A stretch of 64,000 nt of DNA, taken from positions 2,046,001-2,110,000 of the forward strand of contig OZ241351.1 in assembly GCA_965200355.1 (NCBI GenBank), given 5' to 3'. Shown piece by piece: positions 16,554 through 25,251 of this stretch. Every line of letters starts with the position of its first letter. The first letter of the stretch is position 1. The stretch is from Bin18 sp965200355 (GTDB lineage Bacteria; Desulfobacterota; Binatia; Bin18). The position numbers and the translations under genes were made by a program. The notes under the pieces were generated by a model, which did no database searches, was not told where the DNA came from, and was given only the letters and a program-made list of their open reading frames with translations.

Positions 16554-18854
16554 CTACACTTCACCTGAGCCATTGGTCTCGTGTGAGCCGTTGGCCCCAT
16601 TGCCGCGCGTGGCCCAGAATATCCGCTCGGGGTTCATAGGCAGCTCGTACAGCCGGCTGCCGGTGGCGCGGTAAATCGCATTGGCCAGGGCCGCGCCCGG
16701 CGGCACGATGGGCACTTCGCCGACGCCGCGCAGACCGTAGGGGCCTTCGGAGGCCGGGACTTCGGTCAGGACGGTTTCGATCATGGGCAGGTCCAGCGCC
16801 ACCGGACAGCGGTAGTCCAGCAGGCTGGCGTTTTGCAGCGCGCCATTCTCAAAGATATATTCTTCATTCAGGGCCCAGCCGATGCCCTGCACGGCTCCTC
16901 CCTGAATCTGCCCCTCGACCTGAGTGGGATTGATGGCTTTGCCAACATCCTGGAAGCAGGTATAGCGCAGGATGGTCACTTTGCCTGTCTCTGGATCAAC
17001 CGCCACGTCGGCGACATGGGCGGCATAGGCGTGGGCCGGCTGCATCCGGGTGGTGCTGCCCTTGCCGATAATCGGCCCGCTGCCCCAGGCCACACTCTCG
17101 CGCGCCAGCTCGGCCAGGCTGACTTCGCTGCGCGTATCGTTCCTGGCCCAGAAACGCTTGGCCTGATACTCCACCTCAGCGACGGACACCTTGAGCTTTT
17201 CCGCGGCCCGCTCTTTGAGTTGGCTCAACACATCCTGGCTGGCCTGATGGGCGGCGGCACTCATCGTGTAGGTAATCCGGCTGCCGCCACTCAGGTCGGC
17301 AAAGGGCGCGCTGTCGGTATCGCCCACTGTGATGGTAATGTCTTGGGGGTCCATCTGGAGTTCATCGGCCACCATTTGTGAGATCGTGGTCCGGGTGCCG
17401 GTCAGGTCCACGGTGCCGACAACAATCGAAGCGGTGGCGTCTGGATTGATTTTGACCTCAGCACTCGAAGTGAAGGAGCCGCCGATCCAATAGCCCAGGG
17501 CCAGTCCCCGGCCGCGGTGGGGTCCCTCCAGCGGTGTGGTCCAGCACGGATGGGTCTCAATCTGCTTCAGCATCTCGGTCAGGCCGATACGGTTGAGCGG
17601 CATCCCCAGGGGCAGGGTATCGCCTTCCTGGGCGGCGTTTTTCTGCCGAAACGCCAGCGGGTCAAGGCCAATCTCATCTGCCAGGGCGTCCATCAGGGCT
17701 TCAACCGCAAAGGCGGCCGGCGTGCCGCCAGGGGCGCGGTAGGCTTGCACGCGGGGCTTGTTGGTCAGGACGTCAAACCCTTCGGCGACCATATTGTCCA
17801 GCCGATACGGGGCTAAGCCCACCAACAGGCCACGAGCGACCGGCGAGCCGGGAAAAGCCCCGGCATCATAGCGCATGGTCGTCGTCAGGGCGGTGATTTT
17901 GCCGGTGCGCGTGGCGCCGGCTTTGACAGTGATGACCGCCGGCGCGCCTGGGCCGGTGGCGCGCAGCACCTCTTCCCGGGAGACCACGAGTTTGACCGGC
18001 CGGCTGGTCTTTTGGGCCAGCACAATGGCGGTGGGTTCAAACAAGGCCAGGGCTTTGCCGCCAAATCCGCCGCCGATTTCCATAGGGACGACCTTGAGTT
18101 GGCTGGCGGGAAGACCCAGCAGGGTCACGAGTTGGGTGCGGACGGTGAAATGTCCCTGGGCCGAGGTCCACAAGGTGACTCGGCCGTTGGGTTCGACGCG
18201 CGCGGCGCAGGCCTGGGGTTCCAGATAGCCCTGGTGGACCATCTGGGTCGTATACGTTTTTTCAATAACCGCATCGGCCTGTTTGAACCCGGCCTCAACA
18301 TCGCCACGGGTATAGACCATATGGGTGGCGATATTACTCGGCTGGTCGGACCTTTCCTGGGTCGCCTCTTCGAGCGTATGCAGGTCTGCATGAACCAGCG
18401 GGGCGTCCGGCTGCATGGCCTGGAGCACGTCTTCCACGACCGGCAGCGGCTCATAGGCGACCGCAACCAGTCCGGCCGCCTCCTCGGCAATAAACGGGTC
18501 GGTGGCGGCCACCGCGGCCACGACCTGCCCGTGGTAGCGCACTTTGTCCGAGGCCATGACGATCTCACGAATGGCGCTCATGTCGATGCTGACTTCTCCC
18601 ACCAGGGGAGCGGTCGCGCCTTTGGGCAGGGAGGGCAGATCGTTCGCGGTAATGACCGCTTTCACGCCAGGCAGGGCTTTGGCCCGGCTGGTATCAATAT
18701 GCTTGATACGGGCGTGGGCATGTGGGCTCCGAACGAGTTTCGCCCACAGCATACCGGGCAGATCAAGGTCGGCCCCATAGGTGGCCTTGCCCGTGACCCG
18801 CTCCGGGGCGTCAACCTTGGCCAAAGACGTTCCAATCACACGATACTCAGCCAT
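16554..18854 (-). CDS. Molybdenum hydroxylase large subunit (xanthine dehydrogenase family)
   Basis: This 766-residue molybdopterin-binding subunit has an N-terminal hammerhead domain (VDAPERVTGKATYGADLDL, then KLVRSPHAHARI), a first cofactor region QGHFTVRTQLVTLLGLP and EIGGGFGGKAL, AYRAPGGTPAAFAVEALMDA, and the C-terminal YGLRGVGEVPIVPPGAALAN with the catalytic Glu in GVGE. These enzymes hydroxylate aromatic or N-heterocyclic carbons, or oxidise aldehydes or CO. The CO dehydrogenase loop (AYRCSFR) is absent, so CO is unlikely. It is the last gene of an M-S-L operon; GAGGAGGGACAGC precedes the ATG. Confidence 0.93.
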   Translation of the reverse strand: MAEYRVIGTSLAKVDAPERVTGKATYGADLDLPGMLWAKLVRSPHAHARIKHIDTSRAKALPGVKAVITANDLPSLPKGATAPLVGEVSIDMSAIREIVMASDKVRYHGQVVAAVAATDPFIAEEAAGLVAVAYEPLPVVEDVLQAMQPDAPLVHADLHTLEEATQERSDQPSNIATHMVYTRGDVEAGFKQADAVIEKTYTTQMVHQGYLEPQACAARVEPNGRVTLWTSAQGHFTVRTQLVTLLGLPASQLKVVPMEIGGGFGGKALALFEPTAIVLAQKTSRPVKLVVSREEVLRATGPGAPAVITVKAGATRTGKITALTTTMRYDAGAFPGSPVARGLLVGLAPYRLDNMVAEGFDVLTNKPRVQAYRAPGGTPAAFAVEALMDALADEIGLDPLAFRQKNAAQEGDTLPLGMPLNRIGLTEMLKQIETHPCWTTPLEGPHRGRGLALGYWIGGSFTSSAEVKINPDATASIVVGTVDLTGTRTTISQMVADELQMDPQDITITVGDTDSAPFADLSGGSRITYTMSAAAHQASQDVLSQLKERAAEKLKVSVAEVEYQAKRFWARNDTRSEVSLAELARESVAWGSGPIIGKGSTTRMQPAHAYAAHVADVAVDPETGKVTILRYTCFQDVGKAINPTQVEGQIQGGAVQGIGWALNEEYIFENGALQNASLLDYRCPVALDLPMIETVLTEVPASEGPYGLRGVGEVPIVPPGAALANAIYRATGSRLYELPMNPERIFWATRGNGANGSHETNGSGEV

Positions 18855-18865
18855 GCTGTCCCTCC

Positions 18866-19342
18866 TCAGGCGGTTTGTGAAAGTGCCTGCGACGCGGCCT
18901 GAATGGCGCGAACAATTTTGTCATAGCCCGTGCAGCGGCACAGGTTGCCGGAAATCGCCAAACGGATCTCCGGCTCGCTCGGGTTGGGGTTGCGTTCCAA
19001 TAATGCCTGGGCCGACATGATAAAGCCCGGCGTACAAAACCCGCACTGCAAGGCCCCGTGTTCAATAAAAGCCCGCTGCACGGGGTGGAGGGTGCCCTCA
19101 GCCGCAACCCCCTCGACGGTGGTCACGTCTGCGCCGGCGGCTTCTGCGGCGAACACGAGGCAGGCGTTGACGACCGCGCCGTTCAGGACAACAGTACAGG
19201 CCCCGCAGTTGCCATTGCCACAGCCTTCCTTGGGTCCCATATGGCCCAGCTTATAGCGGAGCGTGTCCAGCAGTGTCTCTCGGGTATCGACCAGCGCGAC
19301 GTGCGGCTCGCCGTTGACGTTCAGTTCAATTGTCTGCTTCAT
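18866..19342 (-). CDS. Molybdenum hydroxylase small [2Fe-2S] subunit
   Basis: This 158-residue protein has both [2Fe-2S] sites of the xanthine dehydrogenase family: the plant-type GCGNGNCGACTVVLNG...NAC and the helical CGFCTPGFIM...LCRCTGYDKI. It carries electrons from the molybdenum site to FAD. Its start overlaps the end of the FAD subunit gene by 4 bases (ATGA), and the large subunit begins 11 bases downstream, so the three genes form one operon. All eight cluster cysteines are present. Confidence 0.95.
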   Translation of the reverse strand: MKQTIELNVNGEPHVALVDTRETLLDTLRYKLGHMGPKEGCGNGNCGACTVVLNGAVVNACLVFAAEAAGADVTTVEGVAAEGTLHPVQRAFIEHGALQCGFCTPGFIMSAQALLERNPNPSEPEIRLAISGNLCRCTGYDKIVRAIQAASQALSQTA

Positions 19343-20226
19343 GCTGCTTCCCCCCTGGCTCTGTCCCGCGCCTTGCCCAGCGTGCGCCGCGTCAGCACCT
19401 TGACCAATTCTCTGCGATAGGCCGCCGAGCCCCGCACATCAGAAATCGGGCTAGCGGCCTGGGAGGCCAGCTCTCCGGCCTGGACAATCGTGGGGTCGTC
19501 CAGCGCTCGCCCCGTTAAAAACGCCTCGGCTGCTTTTGCCCGAACGGGAGTGGGCGCCACCGCGGCCAGCACGACTCGGGCCTGCTCACAGACCCGAGTG
19601 TCTGAGCTGAGCTGGACACACGCGCCCACCCCGGCCACCGCAATGTCCATCTCTTCGCGCGGGATAAAACGCAGATAGGCCGCACCGGAACGGGGTGGGG
19701 GAGGCGGCAGCGCAATCTCGACCAGGACCTCGCCTTTTTCCAGCACGGTCTGGCCTGGCCCGACAAAAAAATCCTCTGCCGGTATCTCTCGCCGTCCGTT
19801 TGGCCCGGCAAGCACCAGCCTCGCGCCATACGCCAGCGCCGGCGGAACCGCATCCGCGGAGGGGGCGGCATTGCAAAAGTTACCGCCCAGGGCGGCACGG
19901 TTCTGTATTTGATACGAACCAATCAGGGCGCAAGCCTCGGCCAGGGCGGGATAGTGGACCCGCACCGGCTCGAAGCCGGCGATCTGCGTACACGACACCG
20001 CCGCGCCAATGCGGAGCCCAGCGGCATAAGCGGCATAATAAGAGAGGACATTCAGCTCGGGGATTTTTTTGATATCAACGACCAGAGACGGGTTGCGGCG
20101 ATTCTCCTTCATCTGGGCAATGAGATCGGTCCCGCCGGCCAGGGCGCGCGCCTCGCCCTCTGCCTCGGCCAGTAACATGACCGCGTCGTGTAGATTCTGC
20201 GGAGCAGTGTACTCGAATGCGTCCAC
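19339..20226 (-). CDS. Molybdenum hydroxylase FAD-binding subunit
   Basis: This 295-residue subunit M starts FEYTAPQNLHDAVMLLAEAE and carries the FAD loop ALAGGTDLIAQMKENRRN, then ALGGNFCNAAPSADAVPPAL, both hallmarks of the CoxM/XdhB fold. It is the first gene of the operon and starts with GTG at 20226 behind AAGGAGGGTCTGA. It passes electrons from the [2Fe-2S] subunit to an unknown acceptor. The 160-base gap to the divergent alpha/beta hydrolase gene probably holds both promoters. Confidence 0.93.
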   Translation of the reverse strand: MDAFEYTAPQNLHDAVMLLAEAEGEARALAGGTDLIAQMKENRRNPSLVVDIKKIPELNVLSYYAAYAAGLRIGAAVSCTQIAGFEPVRVHYPALAEACALIGSYQIQNRAALGGNFCNAAPSADAVPPALAYGARLVLAGPNGRREIPAEDFFVGPGQTVLEKGEVLVEIALPPPPPRSGAAYLRFIPREEMDIAVAGVGACVQLSSDTRVCEQARVVLAAVAPTPVRAKAAEAFLTGRALDDPTIVQAGELASQAASPISDVRGSAAYRRELVKVLTRRTLGKARDRARGEAA

Positions 20227-20409
20227 ACTCAGACCCTCCTTCCTCCTTGGACACCAGTACTCCTATCCCTTGCAGTAGGAAAAGATCAAGAGAAAGCGCC
20301 GGCATTCCATCAAAACGTGTGGACAATTCGAGTCACGCCTGATTAAGTAACCCGGCTGTGAGGGGCGGCGGGTCTGCGTGCGAAAACCTTGAGTAAGGAG
20401 GGACGATCC

Positions 20410-21195
20410 TTGGCAAACTGGACTGAACACAAGGCGACGATAGCCGAAGCTGAATTAACGTTCATTAAGGGCGGAGCGGGGAAACCCCTGTTCATGCTGC
20501 ATGATGAGCTGGGATTCCCTGGGTGGATGCAATGGAATGATACGCTGGCCGCGGGGCGTGAATTTGTGATTCCACTCCAGCCCGGTTTTGGGAAAACCCC
20601 GCGTCTGGAGTGGATTCGGAGTTTCCGCGACCTAGCCGGCTTGTATAGCATGGCGGTCAGAGAAATGGGGCTCGATCCGGTGGACGTCATTGCGTTCTCG
20701 GCCGGTGGATTTATCGCCGCTGAGATGGTCGCGGCCGACCCCAAAATTTTCGACCACCTGATTCTGGTCGGTCCGATGGGGCTCAAGCCCGAGCAGGGCG
20801 AAATCTGGGACATCTTCCCGGTGACGATTCGGACCCATTTGCGGACAACCGTTGCCGACCCAGGCACGGCCGAGTTCGGCAGTATTTACGGCGGCGAGAT
20901 GACGCCGGAGCAATTCGAGGCATTTGAAGAGGCCCGGGCGGAGAGCGCGCGTATCGGCTGGGAGCCGTATATGCACAACCCCAGCTTGCCCTATCTGTTG
21001 CGCGGGGTGAAAAACGTCTCCACGCTTTTGATCCGTGGCTCCGAGGATCAGATCGTGCCAGCAGGATGTATTGCGGCTTATACTAAAGCCATAGCCGGAG
21101 CCAGGGCGGTGGAAATCCCCAATGTCGGCCATCGTCCAGAAATTGAAAACGCGACCGAATTTGTCAGAATTGTACAAGATTTCCTGGCGTCGTAA
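20410..21195 (+). CDS. Alpha/beta hydrolase
   Basis: The fold is seen from the oxyanion region MLHDELGFPGWMQWND, the nucleophile elbow VIAFSAGGF (S in F-S-A-G-G, Ala replacing the first Gly), the acid-bearing TLLIRGSEDQIVP and the His-bearing VGHRPEIENATEF. Serine, aspartate and histidine are therefore all available. Two TTG starts are possible; TTG at 20410 is preferred because AAGGAGG sits 8 bases upstream and would lie inside the longer version. It likely acts with the LLM oxidoreductase 36 bases downstream, for example on an ester or lactone; this is inference. Confidence 0.85.
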   Translation: MANWTEHKATIAEAELTFIKGGAGKPLFMLHDELGFPGWMQWNDTLAAGREFVIPLQPGFGKTPRLEWIRSFRDLAGLYSMAVREMGLDPVDVIAFSAGGFIAAEMVAADPKIFDHLILVGPMGLKPEQGEIWDIFPVTIRTHLRTTVADPGTAEFGSIYGGEMTPEQFEAFEEARAESARIGWEPYMHNPSLPYLLRGVKNVSTLLIRGSEDQIVPAGCIAAYTKAIAGARAVEIPNVGHRPEIENATEFVRIVQDFLAS

Positions 21196-21231
21196 CGGCC
21201 TGAGACGCTTGCGTACAAGGAGAAGCGCGTT

Positions 21232-22566
21232 ATGCAAATCTCATATTTCACCGAACGACCCTACCGGGGGCTCGACGAAGACGAAATCCTGAAGAACAAA
21301 GCCTACTTTGCCGTGCCTAACGCTCTGTTCGACCGCGAGCAGGCGGCCAACGATTATAATTATTATCTGGACGAATACTGCTATGCCGAAGAGCTTGGTT
21401 TCGATGCCGTGGCGCTCAACGAGCACCACGGCAACCCCTTCTGCATGGGCTCAGTGATGAACGTCGAAGCCGCTATTCTGGCCCGCATTACCAGCAAAGC
21501 CAAGATCGTCTTGATCGGCAATCCCCTGCCAGTGCTCAAGCATCCGCTGCGGATGGCCGAAGAGTTAGCCGAGATTGATCTGATTTCGCGCGGGCGGCTC
21601 GTTACCGGCTGGGTGCGGGGGGCCGGCAGCGAGCAGTTCTTCAATAACGCCAACCCGGCCTATAACCGGGAGATGTTCAACGAAGCCCACGACTTCATCG
21701 TACAGGCGTGGACCAAGCCGGGGCCGTGGCGCTATGAGGGCAAGCATTTTCACTATCGGCATGTGAACCCGTGGGCCTTGCCCTATCAGAAGCCGCATCC
21801 GCAAATGTGGATCCCGGGGGTACTCAGCCCGGAGACGGCTCGCTGGTGTGCGGAACATCGCTACCCCTATCTGGGGCTGGGCACGGCCTTGGGACCGACC
21901 TGTGACCTGTGGGATTTCTACGCCGACGAGGCGGCCAAGCACGGCTATCAGGCCGGGCCAGAAAACTTTGGCTATCTGATCCCGACCTTTCTGGCCGAGA
22001 CAGAAGAAAAGGCTCAGGAAATCGGCAAGAATTTTGTATTCGGCGGCGGTCAGAACGCCTTCTCCCGGCCCGAGCATACCCTGCCGCCGGGCTATAACTC
22101 CAAGGGCGCGATTCGGATGTTGGCCAAACATCCGGGCGGAAGCTGGCTGGGTGTCAGCCCCGAGAAGCTGCGCGCCCACTCGGACGGCGGTCGGTCCGAC
22201 ACCACCGATTTTGATACGGTTCGTCAGAAACTGCTCAAGGGCTACGGCAAGGCGCAGAAAAATCTCCAGCTTCTTATCGGTACCCCGGAGTCCGTCTTGC
22301 CCAAGGCCAAGACTTTGCTGCGGGTGCTGCGGCCGAGCATTTTTGTCTTCTTCAATATCCAGGGGCCGGTCGGTGACGCGGACCGCAAAACGAGTATGCG
22401 CCTGATTGCCCAGGAATTGACCCCGCGCCTGCGGGAATATGCCAAGGAAATCGATCTGGTCGATCCGTTTGAACGCACCCCTGGCTCGGTCGCCTGTCGC
22501 ACCGGGGTGACGCGCGACCCGGTCGTAGACCGTGAGCCGCTGGCCGCCCTGGGCATGGCCGGCTAG
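21232..22566 (+). CDS. LLM class flavin-dependent oxidoreductase (long form)
   Basis: This 444-residue luciferase-like protein has YAEELGFDAVALNEHHG (residues 50-66), the standard LLM helix-strand ending in the EHH motif, RMAEELAEIDLISRGRLVTG and a long C-terminal extension relative to the 290-370-residue paralogues. The cofactor is FMN or F420. Its ATG has AAGGAG 10 bases upstream. Neighbours (alpha/beta hydrolase before it, a nitrile hydratase-type protein and CoA transferase after it) suggest a catabolic cluster for an N-containing or ester substrate, which is inference. Confidence 0.9.
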   Translation: MQISYFTERPYRGLDEDEILKNKAYFAVPNALFDREQAANDYNYYLDEYCYAEELGFDAVALNEHHGNPFCMGSVMNVEAAILARITSKAKIVLIGNPLPVLKHPLRMAEELAEIDLISRGRLVTGWVRGAGSEQFFNNANPAYNREMFNEAHDFIVQAWTKPGPWRYEGKHFHYRHVNPWALPYQKPHPQMWIPGVLSPETARWCAEHRYPYLGLGTALGPTCDLWDFYADEAAKHGYQAGPENFGYLIPTFLAETEEKAQEIGKNFVFGGGQNAFSRPEHTLPPGYNSKGAIRMLAKHPGGSWLGVSPEKLRAHSDGGRSDTTDFDTVRQKLLKGYGKAQKNLQLLIGTPESVLPKAKTLLRVLRPSIFVFFNIQGPVGDADRKTSMRLIAQELTPRLREYAKEIDLVDPFERTPGSVACRTGVTRDPVVDREPLAALGMAG

Positions 22567-22593
22567 GCCGCACCCCCATAAAGGCCGGGCACG

Positions 22594-23595
22594 GTGGGTG
22601 AACGCTTGCTGACACCAGACCAGAACCGGGAACGCGAGATTCGGGTCAAGGCGATTGAAGCCCTGCTGACTGAGAAAACCCTCGTTTCTCCTCCGGTGCT
22701 GGATACCGTTCTGGACTCGTATGAAAACGATATCGGTCCGCTGAACGGTTGTCGGGTGGTTGCCCGGGCCTGGACGGATCCGGCCTATAAGGCCCGTCTG
22801 CTTGAGAATGGTACTGCCGCCATCGCCGAGCTGGGTTATGGTGGCTTGCAGGCCGAGCACTTGGTCGTGGTGGAGAATACGCCCCAGACGCATAACGTGA
22901 TCGTCTGTGCCCTCTGCTCGTGCTACCCCTGGCCGGTCCTGGGTCTGCCGCCGTTCTGGTATAAGAGTCAGTCCTACCGCTCCAGAGTCACGGGCCGACC
23001 GCGCGAGGTGCTGCGGGAGTTCGGGCTTGAGTTGGAAGAACACACCGAGATTCGAGTCTGGAACAGTACTTTTCAGACTCGGTATATGGTCCTGCCGGAG
23101 CGACCGGCCGGTACGGAGCAGATGACCCTTGATGAGCTGACGGCCATAGTCACGCGGGAGGCGATGATTGGGGTGGCGTGGGTCGAGCCCAAGAAAAAAC
23201 AGGCGTCTGGTCTTTCCCAACGACACGTCGCCGACATGCACGGCCCTGCTGCACTGCCCCGGCAGAGCGGCGAACTCCAGTTCCAGGACCCCTGGGAGGG
23301 GATAGCCTTTGCCCTGGCGGTCGCCCTGTGCGAGCAGGGCCACTATGTCTGGGCCGAGTTTCAAGAGCGATTGATTGCCGAGATTGCCAGTGCGGACCGG
23401 CAGCCGCCTGAGACGCGCCCAAGCTATTATGAAAGCTGGCTGGCTGCCTTGGAAAAGCTGCTCAACGCCAAGAATATCCTGGCGCAGACAGTCGTCAGGC
23501 GGCGCGTCCGACAAATCAAATACGGCCTTTCCCTGCGCCATACCCGTCTGCCGTTTGGCGTCCGGTCCTGGCAGGATGAGGAAGATGAGGGGTGA
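22594..23595 (+). CDS. Nitrile hydratase alpha subunit fused to accessory-protein domain
   Basis: Residues 1-200 are nitrile hydratase alpha-like: LTPDQNREREIRVKAIEALL, LVVVENTPQTHNVIVC and the metal site VCALCSCYPWPVLGLPP, whose C-x2-C-S-C supplies the modified cysteines that bind Co or Fe. From about residue 215 (MHGPAALPRQSGELQFQDPW, EGIAFALAVALCEQGHY, SYYESWLAALEKLL) it matches the NHase accessory protein, or the homologous N-terminal domain of the beta subunit. These are normally separate genes, and no complete beta subunit is nearby. The start is GTG at 22594. A thiocyanate hydrolase-type role is the alternative. The fusion could be a self-contained maturation unit or a degenerate enzyme. 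Confidence 0.85.
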   Translation: MGERLLTPDQNREREIRVKAIEALLTEKTLVSPPVLDTVLDSYENDIGPLNGCRVVARAWTDPAYKARLLENGTAAIAELGYGGLQAEHLVVVENTPQTHNVIVCALCSCYPWPVLGLPPFWYKSQSYRSRVTGRPREVLREFGLELEEHTEIRVWNSTFQTRYMVLPERPAGTEQMTLDELTAIVTREAMIGVAWVEPKKKQASGLSQRHVADMHGPAALPRQSGELQFQDPWEGIAFALAVALCEQGHYVWAEFQERLIAEIASADRQPPETRPSYYESWLAALEKLLNAKNILAQTVVRRRVRQIKYGLSLRHTRLPFGVRSWQDEEDEG

Positions 23596-23642
23596 GGGCT
23601 GGGGAGAAACCCACCCCGGCCGTCTGCCCTCGAAGCGCCTTC

Positions 23643-24887
23643 TCAGCTTTCATCCGGTCCCGCTGGCGGGCCGGCGATAATTTTTTGGTTTTCTAAGTTC
23701 GCCAGTTCCCCTGAAGCCAGTCCTAGCACTTCCTTGAGAACAAGGTGGGTGTGCTCACCGGGATGGGGAGCGCTGGACAGGTCGGCCGGCTCCAGATCAC
23801 GCGCCTCAATCACGGGGCCGGGCACCCAGATTGAACCGAGATCAGGGTCGTCAACGTGATGAAAACAGGGCAGGGCTTGGGAGTACTGTTCCGCTTCGAT
23901 ACTGTCCCGACACGGCTCAACCACCAATCCGGCCCGTTCCAGGGTCTTCAGCACCTCTGCCTGTGGCCGGGCGGCGACCCAGGCGGCAATCTGTCGTTTA
24001 ATCGTATCGACCCGCTCATAGCGGGCGTGGTCGCCGTGAAGCTCGTGGCCCTGCTCGTCGAGAGCCAGGGTGCGCAGCCCGGTGGCCTCGCGCAGCCGAC
24101 GTAAGACCGAATCGCCAATCAGATTCAGGGTGACGAACTTCCCGTCCTGCGCGCAGTAATGACCGTGTACGGCGTCCAGCAGATTATCGCCAATCGGCTC
24201 CCGGCCCTCACCGGTTGTTTCAGCCTGGGCATACCAGCCCAGCTCCGCCAGGGTTTGGAAGGCGACCTGTTCCAGCGCGATCTGATAGCAGTCGCCCCGA
24301 CCGGTTTCTACCAGACGGCGCAGGGCGACGTGGAAGGCATTGAGGCCGTGCAGGCCGGTGAGCATATCGAAAAACGCGACTGGAATGGTGAGCGGCCGGC
24401 CGTGTGGCTCGCCCGTGGCGTGGGCTAAGCCGGTCGCCCCCTGCATGGAGTAATCGTTCGCCACCCGCCCGTCGTGTCCGCCGTCGAACTGGATTTTAAT
24501 GACGGACGGACCGCAGTGCTCAACCAGATGGGTGTAGTCCAGCCAGGGTGCCATGCGTGGGGGCCAGTTACTAATCAGCACATGGGTTGCGCGAATGAGG
24601 TCAAGAACGAGCCGCCGGCCGGCCTCCTGGCGAAAGTCGATAGCCACCGCTTGCATACCGCGGTGCAGCATCTGCCAGGGGATGCTGACCCCCGTCCGGT
24701 TCAGGGGGCCACGCTCCCGGTCGGGCAGGCCACGGCCGTGGTGCGCCCCCACAATGGGCTCAACCAGAATGACCCGCACCCCGAGTCGCATCAATTCGAG
24801 CAGCATCTTGTTCGGGGCGACAAACAGCCCAATGGCCACAACGGTAATCTCTTCGCCGTCCAGGCTGTAGCGTAATTGGAAAGGCAT
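23643..24887 (-). CDS. CaiB/BaiF (family III) CoA transferase
   Basis: This 414-residue protein has the family III layout: an N-terminal Rossmann-like part (VVAIGLFVAPNKMLLELMRL, GVRVILVEPI), then VIKIQFDGGHDGRVANDYSM in the position of the catalytic Asp region, and GRPLTIPVAFFDMLTGLHGL. Family III enzymes move CoA between carboxylic acids, or act as racemases in the Amacr branch. The ATG at 24887 is chosen because GAGGAGGTGGAGG lies directly before it. It converges on the nitrile hydratase-type gene. Conservation around the usual catalytic Asp is weaker than in frc/caiB, so substrate and even mechanism are open. Confidence 0.82.
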   Translation of the reverse strand: MPFQLRYSLDGEEITVVAIGLFVAPNKMLLELMRLGVRVILVEPIVGAHHGRGLPDRERGPLNRTGVSIPWQMLHRGMQAVAIDFRQEAGRRLVLDLIRATHVLISNWPPRMAPWLDYTHLVEHCGPSVIKIQFDGGHDGRVANDYSMQGATGLAHATGEPHGRPLTIPVAFFDMLTGLHGLNAFHVALRRLVETGRGDCYQIALEQVAFQTLAELGWYAQAETTGEGREPIGDNLLDAVHGHYCAQDGKFVTLNLIGDSVLRRLREATGLRTLALDEQGHELHGDHARYERVDTIKRQIAAWVAARPQAEVLKTLERAGLVVEPCRDSIEAEQYSQALPCFHHVDDPDLGSIWVPGPVIEARDLEPADLSSAPHPGEHTHLVLKEVLGLASGELANLENQKIIAGPPAGPDES

Positions 24888-25050
24888 CCTCCACCTCCTC
24901 TTCACCCATCAGGGGACTGCTGACAGGCGATTATTGTAGGGGGTGGTCTGACTGTCAAGCAAAATTTGTCGAGTGAGAGAGCACGCTTGAACTTTTACTA
25001 ACGTCCATATTAAATCGTGCATTGCCAACGCCCCAGAGAGGTAGAGAAAT

Positions 25051-25251
25051 ATGGACGAAACAAAACCCCAATTTAGTGAGTTCGTCGAAAAACAATTAGG
25101 TGCTGATGAAAACTCGCGCGAGCTATGGAGACCTATAGCCGACGAGTTTAATAGAGGTGGGCCTGATGCTGCCAAGGGATACCTTGAAGCTGAGGCGCAA
25201 CGGCTTCTGGAACGTGTAGAGAAATCATTTGGTCAATTTGAAGAGGGGTGA
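25051..25251 (+). CDS. Small acidic helical protein upstream of Rad50-like ATPase
   Basis: This 66-residue protein (FSEFVEKQLGADENSRELW ... GYLEAEAQRLLERVEK) is hydrophilic and predicted helical, with no recognised domain. Its stop overlaps the start of the zinc-hook ATPase (TGATG), so the two are translated together. AGAGGTAGAGAAAT precedes the ATG. A small accessory gene ahead of an SMC/Rad50-like gene recalls the small subunits of Lamassu-type defence operons, but no sequence match is claimed. The region from here to 28000 is more AT-rich than its flanks. Confidence 0.7.
   Translation: MDETKPQFSEFVEKQLGADENSRELWRPIADEFNRGGPDAAKGYLEAEAQRLLERVEKSFGQFEEG

Noticed and set aside
21565..23541. 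658-codon reverse-strand open frame
   Set aside because: It lies antisense to the LLM and nitrile hydratase-type genes, which have clear motifs. Its translation has low complexity typical of antisense frames in GC-rich DNA.
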